23,545 nucleotides of DNA. Origin: UBA4658 sp002405485 (lineage in GTDB: Bacteria > Planctomycetota > Phycisphaerae > Phycisphaerales > UBA1924). The position numbers and the translations under genes were made by a program. This document shows positions 6,648 through 16,626 of the stretch, in pieces (positions within the stretch are counted from its first letter, which is position 1; the number at the start of each line of letters is the position of its first letter). The DNA lies in the NCBI GenBank assembly GCA_036823255.1, contig DAISGC010000065.1:1-23545 (forward strand), written 5' to 3'. The notes under the pieces are model-generated. The model searched no databases. It saw nothing but the letters and a program-made list of their open reading frames with translations, and was not told the origin of the DNA.

Positions 6648-8477
6648 TCAGCAGCCGGCAAACCAGGCGTTCAGGAACTCGAAGATGTCCTGGACATCGA
6701 CACCATTGAGCCCGTTGAAGTCCGCGGCGGGCAGACCGGCGAACCAGGCGTTCAGGAACTCAAAGATGTTCTGGACCTCGACGCCGCTCGTGCCGTTGTA
6801 GTTGGCCGGGCAGCACGTCGTCGGGTTGCCGCTTGGGCCGCACGAGCTCGACAGCCCCTGGAATGCACCGGTGCATGCTCCCTGGGTGGTAACCGAGCAG
6901 TTGGTCCCGACGCAGCACGCGCCGGTGCCCCCGCCGAAGTCGATGACCCAGAGCTCTTCTCCCGCGGAGCCATTATCTGCCGAGAAGAACAGCTTGTTGC
7001 CCGTGAAGCGGAGCCCGCGAGGCTGGGCGCTCCCGCTGGGGTTGAGATCCGCGACAAGTGCGGCCCCGCTCGGGACACCCATCCCGTCGAACGTGACGCG
7101 ATACAGCTCGTTGCCCCCCGTCGGTCCGGCCGCGGCAAAGTAGAGAACTCCGTTCACGTCGGTAAGGTCTGTTGGGAATGATCCGGCAGAGGGATTGATC
7201 TCGATCGGGAACGCCTGTCCGCCGTTGCTCACGCCGTCGAACGCCCAGAGTTCGACGTTGGTCCCAACGGCGTTGCCGGCGTTGAAGAACAGGAAGTCGC
7301 CGGACTTCACCAGCGTGCCAAGCGTCGAGCCGATTGCCGCGGACTTGACGGTCGCGGTGCCGAGCGGATCTGGCTCGCCGTTGGTGGTGAAGAGCTGGAC
7401 GTTGTCGCCATTGTCGCGAGCGAGAAAGTACAACGCCCCGTTGAACTCCGTGAACTGCGGCGGCTGCGACGCAAAGGCGCCCGTTGAGCCCGTGCGAATG
7501 TCGCGCACCAGGAACACGTCTGTCGTCGTGGGGTCGAAGGCGACAAGCTCGGATCCGAGCGAAGGAGCCGTCGCCCGCATGAAGACCTTGCCACCAAATC
7601 CGAAGAAGCTCGAAGGCGAGGAGCTGTTCGTGGAGCCTGGATTGAAGTCCTCCAGAAGGGTGATGGTTGTGCCGTCCGTGCGATAGGGCTCATTGCCGAA
7701 GCCGCCGGCGCCAGACGTGGTCCCGCTGAAATACACGAAGCCGCCGATGCCGGTGATGTTGCTCGGCGAAAGCCCACCGCTGCCAGGCACGAAGTCCGCA
7801 ACGCGGACCGGGGCGCTCACGCCGTCATACCTCCAGAGCTCGGCGCCGGATGCGCCATCGGTTGCGCTGAAATAGGCAATGCCACCGCTCACGCCGATGG
7901 TGCCGACACCCGGGGGGCCCGAACCGGTGCCCGGGTTGATGTCCGCGACAATCGACGAGGTGGCGCCGGAGGCCCGGTAGTACTCAATGCCGGTCTGCCC
8001 GGTGCCCGAGCCATTGTTGGCCGCGAACAGCAGATCACTGCCGAAAGCGGTCAGCATGTACGCATTCGAACCGCTGGAACCGGCCTGAATGTCCGCGGTG
8101 CGAGCGGTCCCTGCCTGAGTGCCATCGGATGTCCAGACCTCGCGGCCGCCCTCTTCATCCGATGCTGTGAAGTACACCCGTCCGCCGGCAACGGTCATGG
8201 ATTGCGGCTGCGAGGGCTGGTTCGTGGATTGCGGACGAATGTCCTTGACGAGCGCCGTGCCCGCAGGCAAGCCGTTGGATACGTGCAGCTCGCTGCCGAT
8301 GGTGGTGCCCACTGCCGGGAACAGGAGCAGCCCGTTGAGTGCGATGAGCGCTGGCGCGGTGCCAACGCCGTTGGCGCCTCCGGCTCGCAGATCGGCAAGG
8401 AGCTGCGTGCCAATCCCCGTGCCGTCGGTGCTGTACAGCTCCCGCCCGGCAACCGGCGTGGTGGCCGAGAAGAACAA
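6648..8477 (-). CDS. C-terminal part of the ELW-repeat protein with GC-type dockerin module
   Basis: 609 aa if started at the TTG at 8477, the first usual start codon after the amber stop. That TTG has no ribosome site and lies inside a repeat blade, and the piece has no signal peptide, so independent expression is doubtful. It carries about eleven repeats (RELYSTDGT, REVWTSDGT, AELWRYDGV, VELWAFDGV, EELWVIDFG and others), a Cys-rich linker and the dockerin-like tail with NIFEFLNAWFAG and DIFEFLNAWFAG followed by a terminal Cys. In planctomycetes such tails are annotated as GC-type dockerin-like anchors; their partner is not known to me. Confidence 0.6.
   Translation of the reverse strand: MFFSATTPVAGRELYSTDGTGIGTQLLADLRAGGANGVGTAPALIALNGLLLFPAVGTTIGSELHVSNGLPAGTALVKDIRPQSTNQPSQPQSMTVAGGRVYFTASDEEGGREVWTSDGTQAGTARTADIQAGSSGSNAYMLTAFGSDLLFAANNGSGTGQTGIEYYRASGATSSIVADINPGTGSGPPGVGTIGVSGGIAYFSATDGASGAELWRYDGVSAPVRVADFVPGSGGLSPSNITGIGGFVYFSGTTSGAGGFGNEPYRTDGTTITLLEDFNPGSTNSSSPSSFFGFGGKVFMRATAPSLGSELVAFDPTTTDVFLVRDIRTGSTGAFASQPPQFTEFNGALYFLARDNGDNVQLFTTNGEPDPLGTATVKSAAIGSTLGTLVKSGDFLFFNAGNAVGTNVELWAFDGVSNGGQAFPIEINPSAGSFPTDLTDVNGVLYFAAAGPTGGNELYRVTFDGMGVPSGAALVADLNPSGSAQPRGLRFTGNKLFFSADNGSAGEELWVIDFGGGTGACCVGTNCSVTTQGACTGAFQGLSSSCGPSGNPTTCCPANYNGTSGVEVQNIFEFLNAWFAGLPAADFNGLNGVDVQDIFEFLNAWFAGC
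6656..6802 (-). repeat. Direct repeat encoding the two dockerin half-modules
   Basis: Two copies of about 66 bases, offset by 81 bases (6656-6720 and 6737-6802), are nearly identical at the DNA level over the part coding for FEFLNAWFAG. They encode the last two 27-residue half-repeats of the ELW protein (GVEVQNIFEFLNAWFAG and GVDVQDIFEFLNAWFAG). The close DNA match suggests a recent duplication or ongoing gene conversion. Confidence 0.75.
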
Positions 8478-8543
8478 CCGAGAGCCAACAGCCAGCAGAC
8501 TCAGCGGCGTGGAGTCGCCCGCGCCTGCGTTGATGTCCGCGAC

Positions 8544-9710
8544 CTACGTGGTGCCAGTCGCCGAACCGTCGCTGGACCACAACTCCCGGCCGCTGACGCC
8601 GTTGGTGGCGGCGAAGTGCACGCGGCCATCGAACGCCGCGAGGTTGCCGACGTTGTCGTTGCCGCTCGGGTTGATATCAGTCACGAGCGTCGCGCCGATC
8701 GGATCCCCCATCCCATCAAATGTGACGCGATAGAGCTGCGTGTCGGTGCCCGTCGCGGAACCGCGGAAGAACACGTCCGAGCCGACGACCACGAACTCCT
8801 GCGATGACGAGCTGGTTGTGCCCGGTCGGATGTCCGCGAGACGACGCACCTCGAGCGTTGTGAGATTGACCGCCGTGGGCTCCTGATCGTTGCCGACGGC
8901 GAGATTGTTGGCCACGCCATAGCCCCATCCATTCACCGCGGCGTCGATGCTGAATCCGCTGGAAGCGACACCCGGCGCGATGTCCGTCAGCCGGACGGTG
9001 CCCGCGAGCGTGCCGTCACTGGACCACAGCTCGTTGCCGAACAGCCCGGCTCCGCCGCCGTCGTTGGCGAGGAAGTACACCTTGCCGCCAGTCGAGAAAA
9101 AGCCCGACGGAATCGAGCTCGGCGAGCCGGATCGGATGTCCAGAAGCAGGTTCGTTCCGGCCGTGGTCCCGTCGGTAACCCAGAGCTCGGTGCCGACCGT
9201 GCCGTTGTTCGCCGCGAACAGAACGAAGCTGTTTGGAGTGCCGAAGGTCCCGATGACCCCGAACGCGCTCGAGAAGCTCGTGGCGCCCGTCGAGCCTGCG
9301 ACGATCTCCTGCAGCAGCACCGTCCCCGACGGCGTGCCGTCGGTGATCCACAGTTCGCGTCCGTTTGCGCCGTTGTCGGCCGTGAAGATGACACGAGAGC
9401 CGAAGCTCGTCAGGTTCGCAGGCGAGCTCGACGCCGATCCAGGATTGATGTCCGCAAGCAGCGTGGTGTTGCCCGACGTGCCGTCGGTGATCCAGAGCTC
9501 GGTTCCGTTCGTTCCGTCATTGGCGCTGAACACCACGCTCGCGCCGATCCTGGCGAAGTTCGCGGGGGATGAGTCCGCGCTCACCAAGGAGTACCTGTTG
9601 ATGTCAATGAGCACAGGAGTTTGGGCCGAAGCCACGGACGCAAGGCCGCACACCGAACCGACAAGTGCGACAAGTGCGACAGCGGTCCTTGACGAGCGAC
9701 GGATCAGCAT
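8544..9710 (-). CDS. N-terminal part of the ELW-repeat protein, up to the amber codon
   Basis: 388 aa if translation ends at the TAG. It holds the signal peptide and about six repeat blades (TELWITDGT, RELWITDGT, TELWVTDGT, NELWSSDGT, a degenerate TQLYRVTFDG and RELWSSDGS). It lacks the C-terminal dockerin module, so the truncated product would be secreted without that anchor. The end falls in the middle of a repeat rather than at a domain boundary, which argues against it being a complete natural protein. Confidence 0.6.
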   Translation of the reverse strand: MLIRRSSRTAVALVALVGSVCGLASVASAQTPVLIDINRYSLVSADSSPANFARIGASVVFSANDGTNGTELWITDGTSGNTTLLADINPGSASSSPANLTSFGSRVIFTADNGANGRELWITDGTPSGTVLLQEIVAGSTGATSFSSAFGVIGTFGTPNSFVLFAANNGTVGTELWVTDGTTAGTNLLLDIRSGSPSSIPSGFFSTGGKVYFLANDGGGAGLFGNELWSSDGTLAGTVRLTDIAPGVASSGFSIDAAVNGWGYGVANNLAVGNDQEPTAVNLTTLEVRRLADIRPGTTSSSSQEFVVVGSDVFFRGSATGTDTQLYRVTFDGMGDPIGATLVTDINPSGNDNVGNLAAFDGRVHFAATNGVSGRELWSSDGSATGTT

Positions 9711-9744
9711 GTGGTGGCTCCTTTGATCTGAACTGCTCTCAGAG

Positions 9745-9775
9745 CTCCGGGCATCCACTCCGGAACTCCGGGCAT
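9745..9775 (-). promoter_or_regulatory. Direct repeat upstream of the ELW-repeat gene, candidate operator
   Basis: On the minus strand ATGCCCGGAG occurs twice, as the complements of 9745-9754 and 9766-9775. The copies start 21 bp apart, two turns of the helix, and lie 35-65 bp before the start codon. A protein binding the same face of the DNA at both sites is plausible. A short palindrome GGTA-cga-TACC (9781-9791) adjoins them. No clear -10/-35 pair was seen. Confidence 0.35.
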
Positions 9776-9953
9776 TTTCAGGTACGATACCTCCCGCCGA
9801 AGCGCATGCACGTCCTTTTCTGATGGTTGCCAATCCTTCACGAGCACCCGGCAGGATTCTCGAAGTCCTTCATCAGATCTTTATGGAATCAGATGTGGAC
9901 TTTTTGGAGACGATCAGACGCCGTCGGTTCTCGTACTGGTCAACGTGTTGTCC

Positions 9954-9968
9954 GGGTGTGCAGCACCC
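9954..9968 (-). terminator. Small hairpin immediately after the thioesterase stop
   Basis: GGGTG (9954-9958) and CACCC (9964-9968) form a 5-bp stem with a 5-base loop directly next to the stop codon at 9969-9971. There is no T-run following, so terminator activity is uncertain. Confidence 0.2.
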
Positions 9969-10444
9969 TCACGTCGATCGTTGCATGTGCCCGGCAAGTC
10001 GCTCGGCGATCTCTGGCGGAATGCTCGACTTCGCTTTCCGCTCATAGTCATAGGCCACCACGATCCCTGATCCCTCTGTCACGATGCGATCCTGCGAGCG
10101 GCTGGTGATCTCATGGGCGATCGTGACGCGATCACTCTCGATCGACGTGACATACGCCCGAACCGCGAGCGTGTCGGGATACTCCACCGCGGCCCGGAAC
10201 CGCGCGCTGACCGAATGAAGAATCGCGCCGGGCGCATCTGGAGATCGGCCTGCCGAGTCGCCGTTGAACCAGCCCACGCTCCGAAGCAGCGCGACGCGCG
10301 CGCACTCGAAGTACCGAAAGTACACCACGTTGTTCACGTGCCCGAGCGCATCCATCTCCCCCCAGGCCACCGGAATGACCACGGTCACGCCGATGGCCGG
10401 CCCAGGCCCCGGCGAAGCGTCGCCGGGGCCGAGGGTCGCCCCGC

Positions 10445-10448
<4 letters not shown>
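9969..10448 (-). CDS. Hotdog-fold acyl-CoA thioesterase (YbgC/4-hydroxybenzoyl-CoA thioesterase type)
   Basis: 159 aa from a GTG whose TG overlaps the aconitase stop (GTGA). The frame stays open further upstream, but that part lies inside aconitase and reads as a shadow. The hallmark WGEMDALGHVNNVVYFRYFE at residues 29-48 is the 4HBT/YbgC signature; D33 matches the catalytic Asp of that family, followed by GHVNN and the long central helix of the hotdog fold. The middle (RFRAAVEYPDTLAVRAYV) and the end (GSGIVVAYDYERKAKSSIP) are typical beta-strands of the family. It should hydrolyse acyl-CoA or aryl-CoA thioesters in the cytosol; the substrate is unknown. The coupling to aconitase is unusual and may only reflect compact packing. 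Confidence 0.85.
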
Positions 10449-13261
<2,813 letters not shown>

Positions 13262-13318
13262 GGGCGGCTGACTCCGTGAAAGGTCCAGTGTTGACGAACA
13301 AGCATCGCCCGGCCCGAG

Positions 13319-13371
13319 CAATCAATCCAATCAATCAGAATGACTATATGCATCAATACAATCAATAACAG
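13319..13371 (-). promoter_or_regulatory. AT-rich island with tandem CAATCAAT repeats, candidate aconitase promoter/operator
   Basis: CAATCAAT occurs at 13319-13326, 13328-13335 and 13359-13366, with a near-copy GCATCAAT at 13350-13357. The four copies form two tandem pairs, each with a 9-bp period, and the pairs are 31 bp apart, close to three helical turns. Between the pairs, the minus strand reads TATAGT (complement of 13343-13348), a good -10 candidate; 17 bases upstream is CTGTTA (complement of 13366-13371), a poor -35. The island is 58-110 bp before the aconitase start, and its base composition contrasts sharply with the surrounding DNA. Confidence 0.45.
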
Positions 13372-13505
13372 ACCCCGCCCGCCGGTCCCCCCGGTCGTTA
13401 CCCGCCTCCTCCCAGGCCCATCCTCGGCGTCCGACCCTTGCCCCATGCCAAAGAACGCCCCCCGATCGCAACGCGGGGTGAGCCCGATGAGCCCCCGCGA
13501 ACACA

Positions 13506-13572
13506 GTCCTTGAGCGTCTGCGCTCACTCGCGTCAGGACCGCGGAAGCCGCCCGCTTGTCCGGTCGGGCGGC
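13506..13572 (-). terminator. Two adjacent hairpins downstream of DUF1501 gene
   Basis: TGAGCG (13511-13516) pairs with CGCTCA (13521-13526) around a 4-base loop, and the flanking GTCCT (13506-13510) can pair with AGGAC (13535-13539). Next to it GCCGCCCG (13547-13554) pairs perfectly with CGGGCGGC (13565-13572) around 10 bases. The pair begins about 30 bases after the DUF1501 stop. No T-tract follows, so these would be GC-rich terminators of the kind without a U-run, or mRNA-stabilising structures. Confidence 0.4.
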
Positions 13573-13601
13573 ACCCTCAGCAACGCGGCGTGCCGCACGC
13601 C

Positions 13602-14903
13602 TCACACCATCGCGATGTTCCGAAACGTCGGCGTGTACCCCGGGAACACCGTCGCCAGCGCCTGGTTCTCCAGCCGCTTGGACACGATCTCCGCCAGAAT
13701 GTCCCGGAAGTCGATCGTCACCTGCAAGTCCAGGTTCTGGTACAGACTCGACAGCCCCGGCCAGATCGTCTTCACCTGCCCGCCCACGATCTTCTTGCCC
13801 ACGAGGAACATCACGTTCCCATGTCCATGGTCGGTCCCGCGCGATCCGTTCTCCGCCACGCGCCTTCCGAACTCCGACATGATCACGATCGTCACGTTCT
13901 TGTTCCGTGCGATGATCACGTCCTCATAGAACGCCCGCAGCGTCTCGGCGAGGTCCGACATGTGCGTCGCCATCGTCCCCGTTGTCGAGCCCTGCGCTGA
14001 GTGCGTGTCCCATCCGCTCTTGTCGATCGCCACCGCCTCAACGCCAACGTCCGCGGCGATGAGCGCGGCCGTCTGCCTCATGGCCTTGCTGAACGAGCTC
14101 GCGCCCGTGCCTGAGGTCGGCGGATAGGGATAGGTCCCAAGCGGCGTGTACGCGCCGGCATTCACCTGCGCCAGCTTGGTGATCGTCGACATCGTGTTGT
14201 CCGCCGCCGCTCGCACCGGATCGACCGATATCAGGTCGTACGTCGCGTCCAGCCAGGTCTGCCGCGCCGCCCGCGTCGTCGACGAGCCCCGGAGCGTGTA
14301 GGTCGTCATGTCCGGCACGGGCACGCTTCGGCTGGCGCCCACGAGCTGCTGCTGGAGCTGGTACGCGATCCCGATCGCCCGCACCGGTGCGGTCGGATCG
14401 GCCGGGGCGACGCTCGCGATGTGTCGCCCCAGCCACCCTGTGAAGATCGTCGGGTCCGCCGGTTTCCCGACCTCCATGAATCGCTGCGCGTCAAAGTGCG
14501 ATCGCGTCGGGTCGGTCGAGCCCGTCGCATGCACCACGCACAGGTGCCCCGCCGCGTACATCGCGTGCAGCGCCGCCATCGCCGGCGGAAGGCCGAACGT
14601 GTAATCCAGATTCACGCACCCGCCCGGGGCCCCGGCGGGCGCGACGTTGATCGTCGGCCGCGCCGTGTAGTACGCCGGATCGTTGTACGGCACGCACAGG
14701 GTCAACCCATCCGCTCCGCCCCGCAGATAGATGCTCACGATGACGTCTCGGTTCGAGAAGTCGCGTGCGAACGACACCCGCGGCATCCACGCCGGCGCCG
14801 AAAACGCACCCGCCGCGGCAACGCCCGACCAGCCGATGAACTGTCGGCGTGAGAGACGGTTGTACTCCGTGCAGGCGCAGGCATCGTGGACGTGCTCGGA
14901 CAT
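13602..14903 (-). CDS. DUF1501 family protein with Tat signal
   Basis: 433 aa. The N-terminus carries a twin-arginine signal (SRRQFIGW at residues 18-25, then an Ala/Gly-rich hydrophobic stretch; cleavage likely near 45-47), so the folded protein is exported by the Tat pathway. DUF1501 hallmarks are present: IVSIYLRGGADGL near the mature N-terminus, GWDTHSAQ in the middle, and SEFGRRVAENGSRGTDHGHG near the C-terminus. The family is distantly related to the sulfatase/alkaline phosphatase fold; its activity is not established as far as I know. It follows the DUF1800 gene by 66 bases in the same direction. Such DUF1800-DUF1501 pairs are widespread in planctomycetes and proteobacteria, and the two products are presumed to work together in the envelope. 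Confidence 0.92.
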   Translation of the reverse strand: MSEHVHDACACTEYNRLSRRQFIGWSGVAAAGAFSAPAWMPRVSFARDFSNRDVIVSIYLRGGADGLTLCVPYNDPAYYTARPTINVAPAGAPGGCVNLDYTFGLPPAMAALHAMYAAGHLCVVHATGSTDPTRSHFDAQRFMEVGKPADPTIFTGWLGRHIASVAPADPTAPVRAIGIAYQLQQQLVGASRSVPVPDMTTYTLRGSSTTRAARQTWLDATYDLISVDPVRAAADNTMSTITKLAQVNAGAYTPLGTYPYPPTSGTGASSFSKAMRQTAALIAADVGVEAVAIDKSGWDTHSAQGSTTGTMATHMSDLAETLRAFYEDVIIARNKNVTIVIMSEFGRRVAENGSRGTDHGHGNVMFLVGKKIVGGQVKTIWPGLSSLYQNLDLQVTIDFRDILAEIVSKRLENQALATVFPGYTPTFRNIAMV

Positions 14904-14969
14904 GGGAACCTCGCTGAAGTCTCGGGGACCGTGGACAATCGTGAGCCGGGACCGGCATATCGGCCGGCT

Positions 14970-16442
14970 TCAGTACCACTGAAACGCCGGCAGACTCGCC
15001 GCAAGGCCGAACGCCTCACGGATCGTGGACGCGCTCGGGTTGTTGGGGAGCAGGTAGCTCTCGAGCTGCGCCCGCTCGGCCGAGCGGAGCGTGCCGTTGA
15101 ACATCGCCTCGTTGATCTTGGCCACGACGCCCGATGCCGTCACCGCCGTGCCGATGAGCGGCGCGGTGTCCACCGTGATCCCGAGCTGCGTCGTGGAGTT
15201 CCACCAGTCGTTGTTCATGAGCCGGGCGCCGAAGTTCCACCGCGCAAGCAGAAGTCCCGTCCACGCTTCCAGCGTGTCGGGAAACCCGTCCGGCGGCGAC
15301 CAGTCAAAGGGCAGGTGCCCCGCCTCAGTCAGCGGAGTCTGCAGGTTGTTTGGCGCGGTCACGCGCGCATTGGTCGCCCGAAGCGTCGACGCCAGCAGGT
15401 GCATCGGCCGCTTGAACTTCGGCGGCGTCGGGCCCGCATACGTCCGCCGCAGCACGTGCGCGACCATCGACCGGATGTCGCCCCCCGTCGCCAGATACAC
15501 CCCCGCCGTGCTGTCCACCAGCGACTGCTCCGGCGAGTGTCCCCAGAAATGCCGCACGATCTTCCGAGCGATGAACTGCCGCGTCGATGCGTGGTTCGCC
15601 AGAATGTTCAGAACGTCCACGCCGTCCTGCAGGCCCGAGTTGCCCGTCCGCGGCGGAATGATGTTGCCCAGCACGATCTTCTGCGTCGTGTCGTGGTCCG
15701 TCGACTTGAACTGGAACGTGTACGCCGAGGTCCCGGCGCTGGAGCCGAAATACGTCCAACCCGTGAAGCACTTGGCGACCTGCTGCACGTCCGCCTGCGT
15801 GTATCCGCCGTCCACGCCGAGCGTGTGCAGCTCCATGAGCTCCCGGGCATAGTTCTCGTTGGGTCGTCCAACCTTGTTCGTGTCATTGTTCAGGTAGATG
15901 AGCATCGCCGGACTCTGCGCGCTCGCGGAGAGCAGGTTCGCAAATGTCCCGAACGCGTTGGCCCGGATCACGTCCCGGTCGTCGGCGGTCTTCAGGAAGT
16001 TCACCAGGCTCTCGCGGATCCAGATGTTGAAGTGATCCGTCCACATCTCCACCACCCGCTCGAACAACTGCCGGCGAGAGAACACCGCACGCATCAGCCG
16101 CGCCCGGATCAACTGATTCGACACGTCGCTGCTCGACGCCTGCTGCGACAGCAGTTGCGGCGTCATCGTGAGCGTCGGATAGTTCGCCGAAACAAACGCC
16201 CCAAGCTCGCCGTCCGGGATCTGCTCCGGATACAGATGCCGACGCAGATAGCCCTCTGTTCCGAGCTGGTTCAGCAGCGACCACTCGTACCGCGTGAAGC
16301 CGAAGGTCGTCCGATCCACGATCCGCCGCGCCTGGTCCAGTGTCCCGACGAACTTGGGCGTCGGGGTCGTTACCGGCTCGTCCGGCGGGATTGCGTGCGT
16401 GGGCCTGGACAGTGTGCCGAGCTGGGACGCGAGCTGAGTCAT
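14970..16442 (-). CDS. DUF1800 family protein
   Basis: 490 aa, with a GGAG-type ribosome site about 9 bases before the ATG. Family signatures: LDQARRIVDRTTFGFT at 35-50, VEMWTDHFNIW at 131-141, and the most characteristic motif NENYARELMELHTLGVDGGY at 195-214 followed by FTGWTY. The protein is mostly helical and no metal or catalytic site is established for the family. There is no obvious signal peptide, unlike its Tat-exported DUF1501 partner downstream; it might be exported with that partner, or the true N-terminus may differ. The gene is the first of the pair and is separated from nadE by 184 bases. Confidence 0.92.
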   Translation of the reverse strand: MTQLASQLGTLSRPTHAIPPDEPVTTPTPKFVGTLDQARRIVDRTTFGFTRYEWSLLNQLGTEGYLRRHLYPEQIPDGELGAFVSANYPTLTMTPQLLSQQASSSDVSNQLIRARLMRAVFSRRQLFERVVEMWTDHFNIWIRESLVNFLKTADDRDVIRANAFGTFANLLSASAQSPAMLIYLNNDTNKVGRPNENYARELMELHTLGVDGGYTQADVQQVAKCFTGWTYFGSSAGTSAYTFQFKSTDHDTTQKIVLGNIIPPRTGNSGLQDGVDVLNILANHASTRQFIARKIVRHFWGHSPEQSLVDSTAGVYLATGGDIRSMVAHVLRRTYAGPTPPKFKRPMHLLASTLRATNARVTAPNNLQTPLTEAGHLPFDWSPPDGFPDTLEAWTGLLLARWNFGARLMNNDWWNSTTQLGITVDTAPLIGTAVTASGVVAKINEAMFNGTLRSAERAQLESYLLPNNPSASTIREAFGLAASLPAFQWY

Positions 16443-16600
16443 GAGCGCCGCTCCGTCAAGGGCCCACCCCGAACGCCGAAGGTCGGCCTGTCAGAACAGG
16501 ATCGCACGACCGCCACCGCGCCTCTTCAGCGTACCTCGTGGTCCGAAAAGAACCATGAAAGTCGAGCATGGACACTGAACGTTTCGAACGCTCAGCCCGG

Positions 16601-16620
16601 ACCCCGCCCGAATCCGGGGT
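16601..16620 (-). terminator. Possible nadE terminator hairpin
   Basis: ACCCCG (16601-16606) and CGGGGT (16615-16620) form a 6-bp stem with an 8-base loop, 6 bases past the nadE stop. No T-tract was seen. The remaining bases up to the DUF1800 start (16443-16600) hold no recognised feature. Confidence 0.3.
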
Positions 16621-16626
16621 TGGCCT

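Larger units (their letters stand above)
6648..9710 (-). pseudogene. Secreted ELW/DGT-repeat protein with dockerin module, interrupted by in-frame TAG
   Basis: Read straight through, this is one frame of 1,020 codons plus a final stop, broken only by a TAG at 8544-8546. The start ATG at 9710 has AAAGGAG (complement of 9718-9724) 7 bases upstream. Residues 1 to about 29 are a signal peptide ending ASA-QT. The body holds about 17 repeats of the ELWxxDGTxxGT...LxDIxPG type, spaced roughly 55-60 residues, which should fold as beta-propeller-like blades. A Cys-rich segment (GACCVGTNC...CCPANYNG) precedes two dockerin-like half-repeats ending Gly-Cys. The TAG replaces a hydrophobic residue in a repeat (GTT-stop-VADIN, elsewhere GTTLLADIN), and the frame stays intact on both sides. 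It is therefore a recent nonsense mutation, a sequencing error, or readthrough. The protein is probably extracellular. Confidence 0.75.
13262..13601. other. Intergenic region between aconitase and DUF1501 gene
   Basis: 340 bases with no supported gene. The aconitase side (13319-13371) is an AT-rich island with tandem repeats and a possible -10 element. The DUF1501 side (13506-13572) contains two strong hairpins that may end DUF1501 transcription. The stretch in between, about 13372-13505, is C-rich and shows nothing I can name. Confidence 0.6.

Noticed and set aside
9882..9910. AT-richer stretch with a T-run (near 9900) as a thioesterase terminator
   Set aside because: The T-run is on the plus strand and no stem precedes it in the right orientation.
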